Source: Clostridiales bacterium (GTDB taxonomy: Bacteria > Bacillota > Clostridia > Christensenellales > Aristaeellaceae). From it: a stretch of DNA of 64,000 nucleotides. This document shows positions 32,007 through 40,123 of this stretch, piece after piece. The notes under the pieces were generated by a model. The model saw nothing but the letters and a program-made list of their open reading frames with translations, was not told where the DNA came from and ran no database searches. The stretch's first letter is position 1; each line of letters opens with the position of its first letter. The DNA lies in NCBI GenBank assembly GCA_016930575.1, contig JAFGGL010000028.1:1-64000 (forward strand), written 5' to 3'. The position numbers and the translations under genes were made by a program.

Positions 32007-33417
32007 CACCTAAAAAGCTGTTTCGGGTTTTTCGTATCCTTTTTCCCGACACCATGCCGGAATAGTTTTGCGTATAGATCTCCCGGACGGATCTCATCTG
32101 TACGGTTACACCGTCGCCGGAGAAACTAAGCAGCATATCCACGCCGCAGGGGCTGTCGCCGATCAGATGGCACTGCAGACGGAACACGCCGGGAGCGGCC
32201 CAGCCCCCGGACGCGATGCAGGGCTCCCGCGTGCCCGGGAAGGCGGACTTCGCCCATTCCCCGACGCCGAACGGCAGCACATGGCGGCCGGACGCGTTTT
32301 CCAGCGTAAGCTCCCTGTCTTTCAGGCACAGGTATCTAAGCTCCATGGGGTTTTTGTCAAACGCGTATTCCCTGCCCAACGGCGCGGCGAGTGTGCCATC
32401 GTTGTCCACGGGCGCTATTTTCAGGGTTTGCAGTTTTTCTTCCAGCGCGTCCCATTCGCTTTGGGGCGCGCCGCCCGAAAGCGCCGGATACACTTCCCCG
32501 AAAAACGCATCGTAGATTTTTTGCACGCCGTTTGGGTCCAGCTGCGTATCGGCGACCGTGCAAAACACCGTGCGCTTATCCGGCAGGCACACGGCCAGCT
32601 GCCCGCCGAGGCCGTACATGGCAAAGCCGTTATTGCGTACACGCCAAAACTGGTAACCATAGCCGAATTTTTCCTCATCCTTGGCCTGCAGCGGCGTATC
32701 GATCTGCTTATGCACCGCTTCTCTCAGGTATCCTTCCAGCGCCGTGCCGCGTCCGCCGTCCATGCAGAACAGCGCGGTTTTGGTCAGGTCGGAAAGCGTC
32801 ATCACCAGCCCCGTGCCGCCCTGGGACACGCCCGCGGGATCGGTCAGCCAGCGTTTTTCGTCCGCCGCGCCGATCGCGTCAAACAACCGGGCCTGCAAAA
32901 AGCGCGTAAGCGGCATACCGGATAATCGCTCCGCCAGCGCCGCGAGGGTGTGGGAGGCCGAGGTGTCGTAGCTGAACACGGTTCCCGGCTCGTGCGTCGG
33001 GGGTACGGTGAAAAACGTCCGCGTCCAGTCCCCGTCGTCCGTCTGTTTGTAGGTGATAAAGCTGTGGCAGGTCGCCATGCGCAGCATATCGCGGATGGTC
33101 AGCCGCCGCAGCGGGCCGGGGACAATCTCAGGCAGCTTGTCGGGGAAATAACCGCATATTTCATCCGAAAGCCGCAGCTTCCCGTCGGCTTCCAGCAGGC
33201 CGACGGCCAGCGAGGTCATGCTTTTGGATACGGAAAAAACACGGTGCGGGACTTCTTCCCGCATCGGCGCCCAAATCCCTTTGGCGACCGTTTGCCCTTC
33301 CCGCGTCAGCGTAAAGCCGTGCATGCACAGCCCCCGAAGCCCGTCCAGCATACGGGAGATGCCGCCCGCCAGCGTCCCTGCCATCATTATCCCGGCTTTC
33401 TTCAGTCTATGGTTCAT
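31963..33417 (-). CDS. Serine hydrolase of the beta-lactamase (class C/PBP4*) family
   Basis: A 484-residue protein with the SxxK nucleophile motif SVSK (Ser62, Lys65). The second motif is Y150-D-T rather than the usual YxN, and there is no signal peptide, so a cytoplasmic esterase or peptidase is more likely than antibiotic resistance. Residues 340-465 form an extra C-terminal beta-rich domain ('ELTLENASGRHVLPFGVGEW', 'CGVDMLLSFSGDGVTVQMRS'). The last residues are antisense to the end of the AraC-type gene. Placed between pectin genes, it might deacylate glycans; that is inference. Confidence 0.75.
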   Translation of the reverse strand: MNHRLKKAGIMMAGTLAGGISRMLDGLRGLCMHGFTLTREGQTVAKGIWAPMREEVPHRVFSVSKSMTSLAVGLLEADGKLRLSDEICGYFPDKLPEIVPGPLRRLTIRDMLRMATCHSFITYKQTDDGDWTRTFFTVPPTHEPGTVFSYDTSASHTLAALAERLSGMPLTRFLQARLFDAIGAADEKRWLTDPAGVSQGGTGLVMTLSDLTKTALFCMDGGRGTALEGYLREAVHKQIDTPLQAKDEEKFGYGYQFWRVRNNGFAMYGLGGQLAVCLPDKRTVFCTVADTQLDPNGVQKIYDAFFGEVYPALSGGAPQSEWDALEEKLQTLKIAPVDNDGTLAAPLGREYAFDKNPMELRYLCLKDRELTLENASGRHVLPFGVGEWAKSAFPGTREPCIASGGWAAPGVFRLQCHLIGDSPCGVDMLLSFSGDGVTVQMRSVREIYTQNYSGMVSGKRIRKTRNSFLGVNASPSRLRAFRWG

Positions 33418-33454
33418 TCTACCATAGGATCCCCGCTTTCGCGGATGCTTTTTT

Positions 33455-33464
33455 ACCGATCGGT
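33455..33464. promoter_or_regulatory. Palindrome between divergent serine hydrolase and GH43 genes
   Basis: ACCGATCGGT is a perfect 10-base palindrome in an 84-base divergent gap. It could be a shared operator; the promoters here are not clear. Confidence 0.3.
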
Positions 33465-33501
33465 GCTATGCTGTACAAAACGAACCAAGAAGGAGATCCT
33501 C

Positions 33502-34965
33502 ATGCGGTATCAAAACCCCATCCTCAGGGGCGATTATTCAGACCCGGACGTCATTCGCGTCGGCGGGGATTATTACATGGTGTCCTCCTCGTTCACCTAT
33601 TTCCCGGGGATCCCGCTGTTGCACTCGACCGACCTTGTGCACTGGGAGATCATCAACCACGTCGCGCCGCGCCTGCCCTTTGCGTCCTACGACGAACCGC
33701 ACCACAAGTGCGGCCTGTGGGCGCCTAGCATACGATATCGCGAGGGCAATTTCTATATCTACGCCTGCACACCGGACGAGGGCCTGCTCGCGTTCATCGC
33801 CCAAGGCCCCCGCGGCAGCTTTGTGGCGCATCATATCAAAGACGTGTCGGGGTGGATCGATCCGTGCCCGTTTTGGGATGACGACGGGCAGGCGTACCTG
33901 ATCCACGCCTTTTCCGCCAGCCGCGCGGGCATCAAAAACAGGCTGTACCTGCACAAAATGAGCGCCGATGGTCTCACGATACTGGACGACGGCACGGAGG
34001 TCTTCGTCGGTGACGCCGTCAACGTCACCACCGAAGGTCCGAAGATGTACAAGATCGACGGTACGTATTGGATACTGTGCCCGTCCGGCGGCGTGCCGCG
34101 CGGCTGGCAGCTCGCCATGAAAAGCGGCTCGATATACGGCCCGTATCAATGGAAACGCGTCCTGGAGCAGAAGGGCACGCCCGTCAACGGCCCGCATCAG
34201 GGCGGGCTGGTCGATACCCCGAACGGTAAATGGTGGTTCATCCATTTTCAGGACAGGGACGCTTACGGGCGCGTGCCGCATCTGCAGCCCGTCGCCTGGC
34301 GGGGCGGTTATCCCGTGATGGGCGATAACGGCGCGCCGGTGCCGGCGCATGAGATGCCCGCCGGAACGTCCTGCGATTATTCGGTCCCGACCTCCGATTC
34401 GTTCCGGGGAAAAACGCTCGGGCTGCAGTGGCAGTGGCAGGCGCACGAAAACCCGCGGTGGTACGAACTGAACGGCGGCCTGCGCCTGTTTGCTTATCCC
34501 ACAACGAGCCTGTTCCACGCCGGGCAGTACCTGTCGCAGCTGATGCAGTCGTTCCGCGCGCGCTGGGAGGTGCCGCTCACGGCGCGTTTCGACAGCGCAA
34601 CGCAGCGCGCGGGCGTCGGGATGATGGGCTATACCTACCGTTACCTCAGCCTGGAGCAGGGCCTCGTCGCCCTGTACGAGGGCACGGCGGCCGAAGTGAA
34701 CCGGCGCGAGAAGGAGACCGTACGGGAACGCCGCCTGCTCTCAATCCCCTATGCGAAAAATACGGCGGCCTTCACGATGGAGATCGCCGATGGAAGCGTC
34801 GTGTTTGGTTGTAACGGCCGGATAATCGGCGATCCCTTCCCCATGGCCAAGGGTGGGTGGACAAGCGCGCGCCCGGGCGTCTTCTGCGCGGATTTCGACC
34901 CCACCGGCCCCGGCGCCGCCTGGGCGGATTTTCATGAAGTCCGAATCACAGATTTGGATTCATAA
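33502..34965 (+). CDS. Glycoside hydrolase family 43 with C-terminal beta-sandwich
   Basis: A 487-residue exo-acting arabinofuranosidase or xylosidase-like enzyme. The five-bladed propeller (about 1-300) carries the three acidic residues: Asp14 in 'YSDPDVIR', Asp120 in 'GWIDPCPFWDDDG' and Glu178 in 'TTEGPKMYK'. A C-terminal concanavalin-like domain (about 310-487) is typical of GH43 subfamilies such as GH43_12. There is no signal peptide, so it is probably intracellular, trimming arabinose or galactose side chains from imported pectin oligomers. The ATG at 33502 follows AAGGAG; the frame is open much further upstream as a shadow of the serine hydrolase gene. Confidence 0.88.
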   Translation: MRYQNPILRGDYSDPDVIRVGGDYYMVSSSFTYFPGIPLLHSTDLVHWEIINHVAPRLPFASYDEPHHKCGLWAPSIRYREGNFYIYACTPDEGLLAFIAQGPRGSFVAHHIKDVSGWIDPCPFWDDDGQAYLIHAFSASRAGIKNRLYLHKMSADGLTILDDGTEVFVGDAVNVTTEGPKMYKIDGTYWILCPSGGVPRGWQLAMKSGSIYGPYQWKRVLEQKGTPVNGPHQGGLVDTPNGKWWFIHFQDRDAYGRVPHLQPVAWRGGYPVMGDNGAPVPAHEMPAGTSCDYSVPTSDSFRGKTLGLQWQWQAHENPRWYELNGGLRLFAYPTTSLFHAGQYLSQLMQSFRARWEVPLTARFDSATQRAGVGMMGYTYRYLSLEQGLVALYEGTAAEVNRREKETVRERRLLSIPYAKNTAAFTMEIADGSVVFGCNGRIIGDPFPMAKGGWTSARPGVFCADFDPTGPGAAWADFHEVRITDLDS

Positions 34966-35004
34966 GGAAACATGGAGATAGCCCCGTTCCTCAATTTCAG
35001 CCCA

Positions 35005-35070
35005 TAGCCGCACAATGCGCGGCTAAAGCGGTTTTCTTTTGCGAGCTTTTCTTTTTATTAAAAGAAAAGC
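35005..35070 (+). repeat. Family P fragment: h3-box-h6
   Basis: TAGCCGC/GCGCGGCTA hairpin (35005-35025), GGTTTTCTTTTGC (35030-35042), and GCTTTTCTTTT/AAAAGAAAAGC (35045-35070). It lies between the convergent GH43 and CE8 genes. Confidence 0.7.
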
Positions 35071-35077
35071 GGAACCC

Positions 35078-36001
35078 TCACGTCCACGGTTCCCAGCCGT
35101 CTTGTCCATACAAGACGGCATCTTTCGTGTACGGATGCCCCTCCTCCAGCTTCCCGCCGCTTCTATGCCGCGCGGGCGTCCAGGTGTCGGCGGTCTCGCA
35201 CAGGCCAGGCCATACGGGGCGGAATGGAGATTCCCAGTCCAGCCATCCGGCGGGGTGTACGCTGTCGCTCATCGTACAGTGTAAAAACGCGGCGCGGCCG
35301 TGCGATCGCCACGGGCGGCCGAGGTACACCGTCATGGGCTCGCAATCGCCGCCGATCACGCAGTGGTTGAACACAAACCCGAACGCCTGCCCTTCCGGGG
35401 TATTGGGCGCGGCGATCATCGCGTTGATCGTCTCGCCCCGCGAAATACATAGAAGCGTGCAGCGCTCAAACCACGCGGCGTAGCTGCCGAATATGAAGTC
35501 GATATTCCCCCGGATCAGGCAGTTTTCCAGATACGCCCGCCGGCCGCAGGGATACGCGTCGCAGATCGTGCCGGTCTCCGGCCCGACTAAAAGCGTATCC
35601 TGATGCGCGAGCAAGCGGCAGTTTTTCACGGCGCAGCGGTCGCCCGCGATATAGAGCGCCACGGCCTGCCCCGCCTTCGCGCCCGGTCCCGCGTCGTTTT
35701 CGATGGTCAGGTTTTTTAGCGTAATATCCGCCGCGCTCACGCGCAGCGTCGCCGTGCGGAAGGTGCCCAGCGGCTGCCCGTTTTCATCCAGCCGGCTGGC
35801 GGAATCGTCAAACACGATTCGCGCCTCGCCGCCCTCCGGCCCCGTTAGCCGCAGCCCGGGAACGTCCAGCACCAGCTTTTCCCGGTACACGCCCGGCGCG
35901 ATGACGATCTCCGCGCCCGCCTCCCCGCGCGCTTTGATATTCTCCAGCGCCGATCGTATCGTCTGAAACGCTTCCGCGTTTCCCCTTACAACGTAATCCA
36001 T
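35078..36001 (-). CDS. Pectin methylesterase (CE8)
   Basis: Hydrolyses methyl esters of polygalacturonate. The 307-residue right-handed beta-helix carries the CE8 motifs in order: GQAVAL (111-116), HQDTLL (133-138, Asp135), GNIDFIFG (165-172, Asp168 nucleophile) and LGRPWR (about 226-231). There is no signal peptide, so it probably acts on imported methylated oligogalacturonides. It is the last gene of a GH28-GH105-CE8 operon, starting 15 bases after the GH105 stop. Its stop lies 8 bases from a family P repeat. Confidence 0.93.
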   Translation of the reverse strand: MDYVVRGNAEAFQTIRSALENIKARGEAGAEIVIAPGVYREKLVLDVPGLRLTGPEGGEARIVFDDSASRLDENGQPLGTFRTATLRVSAADITLKNLTIENDAGPGAKAGQAVALYIAGDRCAVKNCRLLAHQDTLLVGPETGTICDAYPCGRRAYLENCLIRGNIDFIFGSYAAWFERCTLLCISRGETINAMIAAPNTPEGQAFGFVFNHCVIGGDCEPMTVYLGRPWRSHGRAAFLHCTMSDSVHPAGWLDWESPFRPVWPGLCETADTWTPARHRSGGKLEEGHPYTKDAVLYGQDGWEPWT

Positions 36002-36016
36002 CTTCTTCTCAGACCG

Positions 36017-37126
36017 TCACTTGTCAAAACCCGTTTTTGCGATCTCCACCGCAGCCTGCAGCATCGCCCCCGAGCCCTTTAAATCGTTGCAGACAATCGG
36101 CTCGGACATATAATAGGCGAAGCTGCCGTCACGCCGGGTCACATTGCCGAGCCCCGCCACCTGGCAGCACTTGGTCACGATGGCGTTGCCCTTGTATACT
36201 TCGATAAACTGGTCCACCGCGCCCTGCCACGCGTCGCGGAGCTCTTCTTTGGAGGCCGCCGCGCAGTATCCAAGCCGCGCGGCCTTCGCCGTGGCGTAGA
36301 TGAACTGCGCCGAGCACGAGCTTTCGGCATAGTTGCCGGGGCGGTCCGGCTGGTCCATCACCTGCAGCCATACCTTCGTGCGCCCGTCCCGCGCGCGCCA
36401 GACGGCGGCAAGCAGATCACGTAGCAGCGTCACCATTTTATGATGCGGCAGGGATTTTTCCGGCAGGAATTCCAGCGTGTCCGCGACGGCGCAGGCATAC
36501 CAGCCCACGGCGCGCCCCCACACATGCGGTGAACAGCCGGTCTCCCTGTCCGCCCAGGGCTGTGCCTTCGCGCTGTCCCACGCGTGCAGCGCAAGCCCCG
36601 TGAGTTTGTGCATGGTCTTTTCACGGATCAACAGAAACTGCCGTACGATATCATCCGCCCATTCGGGATGATGAAACAGCTGCGCTGCTTCGGCGTAAAA
36701 CGGCGCGCACATGTACAGCCCGTCCAGCCACATCTGCTGGGTATAGATCTTCTTGTGCCAAAACCCGCCCTCGGGCGTGCGCGGCTGGTGTGTCACCTGA
36801 TTAAGCAGCATCTCCGCCGCCGTGCGGTAGCGTGCCTCGCCCGTCTGTTTCCACAGGTATAAAAGCAGTTTTCCGTTGTTGATGTTATCCAGATTGTATT
36901 CCCCGCGGTCGTATGTGCGGATGGCCGTGCCGTCTTCGTTCAGGAACGAATCAACGCCGCGTTTGATGTAGTCGTAATACTTCCCGTCGCCCGTAAGCTC
37001 AAAAAGCGCCGCCATGCCCTTCCACACCACGCCGTAATCATACGACCATTTCTTGTCCAGCAGCGGATAGATATTCATCAGCCCGTCCGCGATCCGCACA
37101 TGCCAGCTGTCAAACGCCTGTTTCAT
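36017..37126 (-). CDS. Unsaturated rhamnogalacturonyl hydrolase (GH105, YteR/YesR type)
   Basis: Removes the unsaturated galacturonyl residue from lyase-made pectin fragments. The 369-residue (alpha/alpha)6 barrel has 'KWSYDYGVVWKGM' (27-39), 'YTQQMWLDGLYM' (128-139; Asp135 corresponds to the catalytic Asp of YteR), 'HAWD' and 'WGRAVGWYACAVAD'. There is no signal peptide, so it acts in the cytoplasm. The ATG directly follows the GH28 stop (TGA-ATG), so translation is coupled. No pectate or rhamnogalacturonan lyase is in the window; one must exist elsewhere or substrates come from other species. Confidence 0.92.
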   Translation of the reverse strand: MKQAFDSWHVRIADGLMNIYPLLDKKWSYDYGVVWKGMAALFELTGDGKYYDYIKRGVDSFLNEDGTAIRTYDRGEYNLDNINNGKLLLYLWKQTGEARYRTAAEMLLNQVTHQPRTPEGGFWHKKIYTQQMWLDGLYMCAPFYAEAAQLFHHPEWADDIVRQFLLIREKTMHKLTGLALHAWDSAKAQPWADRETGCSPHVWGRAVGWYACAVADTLEFLPEKSLPHHKMVTLLRDLLAAVWRARDGRTKVWLQVMDQPDRPGNYAESSCSAQFIYATAKAARLGYCAAASKEELRDAWQGAVDQFIEVYKGNAIVTKCCQVAGLGNVTRRDGSFAYYMSEPIVCNDLKGSGAMLQAAVEIAKTGFDK

Positions 37127-38389
37127 TCATTCGTCCTCCGTTGCAAAGCGTACGCTGTTGTCGGCGTTGAGCGCCTCGCCTGTCTGCCCCACAACGCGCA
37201 GCCCGCAGATATCGATGTCCACGCCGTTACGCAGGTACAGCCCCGCGGCTTCCACCGGCTCGATATCGTCCATCATCGCGGGTATGCCGGGTTTGCCCGG
37301 CCTCATCAACACGGCGCAGTCCTTGATCTTCACGCGCCTGACGGGGCTTTCCGGCAGCCCGTAGAAAAATCCCGCGCAGGCCGTGGCCCCGCGCACCGTA
37401 ACGTCCGTGATCGTGACGTCCGAAAGCGCCGGCGTGCCCTCGTCAACCGGACGCGCGGCCTTGTCCCTCACCTGCGCCGTCTTTCCGCCCTTGCCGCAGA
37501 AGTAGTACATATTGAACACGAACGGGCAGGCCACGTCCTCCATCCGGATGTGGCTGAACGACAGGATTTCGGCGCTGCCGCCCCGCCCGCGCCGCGTTTT
37601 CAGGCGGATGCCTCGGTCGGTGCCTTCAAACACGCAATGCGATACCCGCACGTTTTTTACCCCGCCGGACATCTCGCTGCCGATCACCACGCCGCCGTGC
37701 CCGTGCAGCATATGACAACCAGAAATCGCAATATTCTCGCACGCGCGCTTTACCGGCGTGTCCTCCGTGCCCGCCTTGACGGCGATGCAGTCGTCTCCCA
37801 CGTCGATCACGCAGTCCGCGATGCGCACGTTTTTCGATCCGTTGGGATCAATGCCGTCGGTATTGGGGGAATCGGCGGGATTGCGGATGGTCAGGTGAGT
37901 GAGGTTGACGTTGTCGCAGTACAGCGGGTGCACCGTCCAGCACGGAGAGTTCGTTAGCGTCACGCCGTCCATAGAAACGTTCGTGCAGTTTTGAAAGCAC
38001 ACCAGGTATGGCCTCGGATACCGCAGCGTCCCATCCTTCTGCTTTTTCCACCAGTTCGCGCCGCCGCCGTCGATCGTCCCCGCGCCGGTGACGCGTACGT
38101 TGCGCGCGTCCCTTGCATACAGGCAGGGCATGTACGCCTTGCAGAGGATGCCCTCGAACTCCGTCTCCGCCAGCGGGAATAGCGCCTCGTCGTCGGCGAA
38201 CACGATCTGAGCGCCCGGCTCTACATGCAGCTCCGTATCGGATTCCAATTGTACCGGCCCTGTCTCATACCGTCCGGCGGATACCGTCAGCGTGCCGCCG
38301 CCCTGCGATGAAAGCGCCTTGATCGCCGCGCGGAACGCCTCCGTCCACAACCCGTCAGCTGCTAAATGCCCGTATTCTTCCAAATTCAA
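37127..38389 (-). CDS. Polygalacturonase-family glycoside hydrolase (GH28)
   Basis: Hydrolyses galacturonic acid linkages in pectin. The 420-residue beta-helix carries the four GH28 signatures: NTDGID (176-181), GDDC (198-201), GHGG (230-233) and 'RGIRLKT' (about 260). The N-terminus begins directly with the beta-helix fold and has no signal peptide, so an intracellular exo-acting enzyme is likely. The start is TTG with GAAGGAG upstream. It is the first gene of the GH28-GH105-CE8 operon, from the promoter at 38440-38469. Confidence 0.93.
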   Translation of the reverse strand: MNLEEYGHLAADGLWTEAFRAAIKALSSQGGGTLTVSAGRYETGPVQLESDTELHVEPGAQIVFADDEALFPLAETEFEGILCKAYMPCLYARDARNVRVTGAGTIDGGGANWWKKQKDGTLRYPRPYLVCFQNCTNVSMDGVTLTNSPCWTVHPLYCDNVNLTHLTIRNPADSPNTDGIDPNGSKNVRIADCVIDVGDDCIAVKAGTEDTPVKRACENIAISGCHMLHGHGGVVIGSEMSGGVKNVRVSHCVFEGTDRGIRLKTRRGRGGSAEILSFSHIRMEDVACPFVFNMYYFCGKGGKTAQVRDKAARPVDEGTPALSDVTITDVTVRGATACAGFFYGLPESPVRRVKIKDCAVLMRPGKPGIPAMMDDIEPVEAAGLYLRNGVDIDICGLRVVGQTGEALNADNSVRFATEDE

Positions 38390-38439
38390 AACGATTTGCT
38401 CCTTCGGCCCGCGCCAAACGCAATTGGATTTCTCCCCGC

Positions 38440-38469
38440 ATTATACACGATATGCCCCTGAAACGCCAA
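38440..38469 (-). promoter_or_regulatory. Promoter of the GH28-GH105-CE8 operon
   Basis: TTGGCG (38464-38469) and TATAAT (38440-38445), 18-base spacer, minus strand, about 50 bases before the TTG start. Confidence 0.65.
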
Positions 38470-38486
38470 GCCGCGCGACAGGGTTC

Positions 38487-38622
38487 TTGGGGCTTCCGCC
38501 CCAAACCCCGATCAGGGGCGGTGCCCCTGAACCCCACTATAAATGCCGCGCGGAACGCGCGGCATTTATGGATGGGTCAAGGGCAATCGCCCTTGTCAGG
38601 GTCTTAGGGGTGAAACCCCTAA
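38487..38622 (-). repeat. Family P full copy: h1-h2-h3-h4-h5 (reverse orientation)
   Basis: Read on the minus strand: TTAGGGGTTTCACCCCTAA (h1), CAAGGGCGATTGCCCTTG (h2), a 31-base h3 with AAATGCCGCGCG/CGCGCGGCATTT arms (38539-38569), CAGGGGCACCGCCCCTG (h4), TTGGGGCGGAAGCCCCAA (h5). It has the same order as the copies at 52146 and 58452. Confidence 0.8.
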
Positions 38623-38699
38623 AACCTCCCGTCGTTCCTTTTTCTCCCATCCTGTGCTACAATGGGTTTCGTACACGGTTTTGGGAGGAGGGCCGAGTT

Positions 38700-39332
38700 G
38701 TGGCCGCATTATTTTTCACCGCGCTGGCCGTAGGCTTTTCGGGCGCGATGATGCCCGGCTCGCTTTTGACCTACACCATCCGCCAATCGCTCAAGGAAGG
38801 CCCCAGGGTGGGGTTCGTCGTCATCCTCGGGCACGCTATGCTCGAGCTCGTGCTGATCGCCGGCATCTTTCTGGGGCTGGACATGGTGCTGAAGTCCGAC
38901 GCCGCGCAGATCACCATCGGCATACTCGGCGGCCTGCTGCTGTGCTACATCGGCGCGGATATGATCCTGAAGGCCGCGCGCCGCAAAGTGAGCATCTCCA
39001 CGGAGGCGAAAACCCGCAATTCCGAGCACATGGTGCTTTCCGGCGCGGTATTGAGCCTCGCCAACCCGTACTTCCTGCTGTGGTGGGCGGTCATCGGCCT
39101 GGGTTTCCTCACCGAAGCCTACCGCGATTTTGCCGTCTGGGGCGTCGTGGTGTTTTTCCTCGGCCATATCCTGGCGGATTTCTCCTGGTACGGGCTGATC
39201 TCCTTTTTAGTCGGCACGACGCGCAGGTTCATCAAGGACAAACCCTACCGCATCATCATCATGATCCTCGGCGGGCTGCTGATCTTCTTCGGCGCGCGTT
39301 TTTTGATCGGCGCTATCGGTGCATTGCTTTAA
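38700..39332 (+). CDS. LysE-family exporter
   Basis: A 210-residue, six-helix inner-membrane protein of the LysE/RhtB superfamily, which exports amino acids or related small molecules. Family features are 'GFSGAMMPGSLLTYTIRQSLKEG' in two parts (about 12-34), 'GHAMLELVLIAG', and 'SLANPYFLLWWAVIG' (about 118-132). The GTG at 38700 follows GGGAGGAGGG; the upstream open frame overlaps a family P repeat and GH28 and is rejected. The TAA stop overlaps the first bases of the terminal repeat of the family R element at 39331. Substrate unknown. Confidence 0.88.
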   Translation: MAALFFTALAVGFSGAMMPGSLLTYTIRQSLKEGPRVGFVVILGHAMLELVLIAGIFLGLDMVLKSDAAQITIGILGGLLLCYIGADMILKAARRKVSISTEAKTRNSEHMVLSGAVLSLANPYFLLWWAVIGLGFLTEAYRDFAVWGVVVFFLGHILADFSWYGLISFLVGTTRRFIKDKPYRIIIMILGGLLIFFGARFLIGAIGALL

Positions 39333-39396
39333 GGTAAACGCTGACTAAATCCCTCGCACGCTGCTATGCTTTATTTCCGCCATCTTGCGCCTGCGA

Positions 39397-39512
39397 TACC
39401 CACTCGCTTTTATTGTCGCGGATATCGCTGCCGCTTATCCGCTCTGTAAAAGCTCCCACCTTCGGGTCGCTCACGGCTGTGCCGTGGTGTCCACTAGACA
39501 CACGCTTCCCTA
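39397..39512 (+). repeat. Family R, module A within R1
   Basis: TTGTC (39413-39417), stem a GCGGATA/TATCCGC (39418-39442), TCTGTAAA, stem b CACGGC-TGT-GCCGTG (39472-39486), stem c GTGTC/GACAC (39487-39501), ACGCTT. Compare 4736 and 20904. Confidence 0.8.
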
Positions 39513-39520
39513 CGGTGCCC

Positions 39521-39635
39521 GACGTAGCGCTGCTACTACTGGCTACGGCCTCGCCCTGCACTTCGTTTGCGCGAGGCTACGCGCTTCATTACCTTCGGTA
39601 ATCTCGGGCGCTAGTCGGCCAAACGGCCTCCCTTA
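39521..39635 (+). repeat. Family R, module B within R1
   Basis: Stem d GTAGC-GCT-GCTAC (39524-39536), stem e GCCTCGC/GCGAGGC (39548-39577) around GCACTTCG, stem f ATTACC-TTC-GGTAAT (39588-39602), stem g GGCC-AAAC-GGCC (39617-39628), then TCCCTTA. Stems f and g covary with the other copies. Confidence 0.75.
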
Positions 39636-39750
39636 CGGATTTCCCAAACCCAACCTGACGAAAATCCAACACGGCATCGCACAAGCTCTTAATCATCGTT
39701 TGCCTTGTGTTTACTTTGCTCGCTAAATAAAATTCCGAAAGGAAAATCCG

Positions 39751-39951
39751 ATGATCATTCAAAATCATATGGCGGTCGATTGCCCCTGTACGTCAACCTG
39801 TGAACGCCACGGCGACTGCGCCGCCTGCGTCGCCAACCATTTCAACAAAGGCAACCTGCCATTCTGTCTGCGGGATATCGGCAAAAAACAGAAGAAAGAA
39901 CGGAAACAGGAAAAGAAGCTGGAGAAACAACAGAAGAAGCGCTGCTGGTGA
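39751..39951 (+). CDS. Small Cys-rich protein (DUF6485-like)
   Basis: A 66-residue protein with a metal-site-like cluster CPCTSTCERHGDCAACVANH (residues 11-30) plus a further Cys in 'LPFCLRD', followed by a Lys-rich tail (KKQKKERKQEKKLEKQQKK). The C-x-C-x3-C-x2-HG-x-C-x2-C spacing resembles small cytosolic proteins of the DUF6485 group, role unknown, probably zinc-binding. The ATG follows AAAGGA at a good distance. It is a single gene with its own terminator (39989-40011), just after the R1 element. Confidence 0.7.
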   Translation: MIIQNHMAVDCPCTSTCERHGDCAACVANHFNKGNLPFCLRDIGKKQKKERKQEKKLEKQQKKRCW

Positions 39952-39988
39952 GCTCCCGCAGGCTCTCGCTCCCCCAATCAAACGCCAG

Positions 39989-40011
39989 CCCGCCGCACAG
40001 GCGGGTTTTTA
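39989..40011 (+). terminator. Rho-independent terminator after the Cys-rich gene
   Basis: CCCGCC (39989-39994) pairs with GGCGGG (40000-40005), followed by five T residues. Confidence 0.75.
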
Positions 40012-40040
40012 TGGCTGGTAAACTTTTTTGCGCATAGTGC

Positions 40041-40101
40041 TTGACATCTGCCCTGTACGTCCCTATAATTACTCTATCTGATATAGTAATCAGGTAGAGT
40101 A
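40041..40101 (+). promoter_or_regulatory. Consensus promoter and dyad operator of the padR operon
   Basis: TTGACA (40041-40046) and TATAAT (40064-40069), 17-base spacer: a perfect sigma-A promoter. It is followed by a 13-base inverted repeat, TACTCTATCTGAT (40070-40082) and ATCAGGTAGAGTA (40089-40101), with one mismatch and a six-base centre, covering the start site. It is almost certainly the PadR operator, giving autoregulation. Confidence 0.85.
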
Positions 40102-40123
40102 CTTTGCGAAAGGCGGCGTTTTC

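Larger units (their letters stand above)
39331..39706 (+). mobile_element. MITE-like family R element with modules A and B (R1)
   Basis: A 376-base element with terminal inverted repeats AAGGTAAACGCTGA (39331) and, read inward from the right, AAGGCAAACGATGA (ending 39706). Inside lie module A (39397-39512) and module B (39521-39635). The right part (CAACCTGACGAAAATC..GGCATCGCAC) also matches the element at 47500-47750. No open reading frame of note is present. It abuts the stop of the LysE-type gene. Confidence 0.7.

Noticed and set aside
38487-38622. Hairpin string considered as a CRISPR array
   Set aside because: The units are palindromes of differing sequence with short constant linkers, not identical direct repeats with unique spacers.
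39331-39706. Family R element considered as a group II intron or IS fragment
   Set aside because: No domain V-like hairpin, no reverse transcriptase or transposase remnant in any frame.
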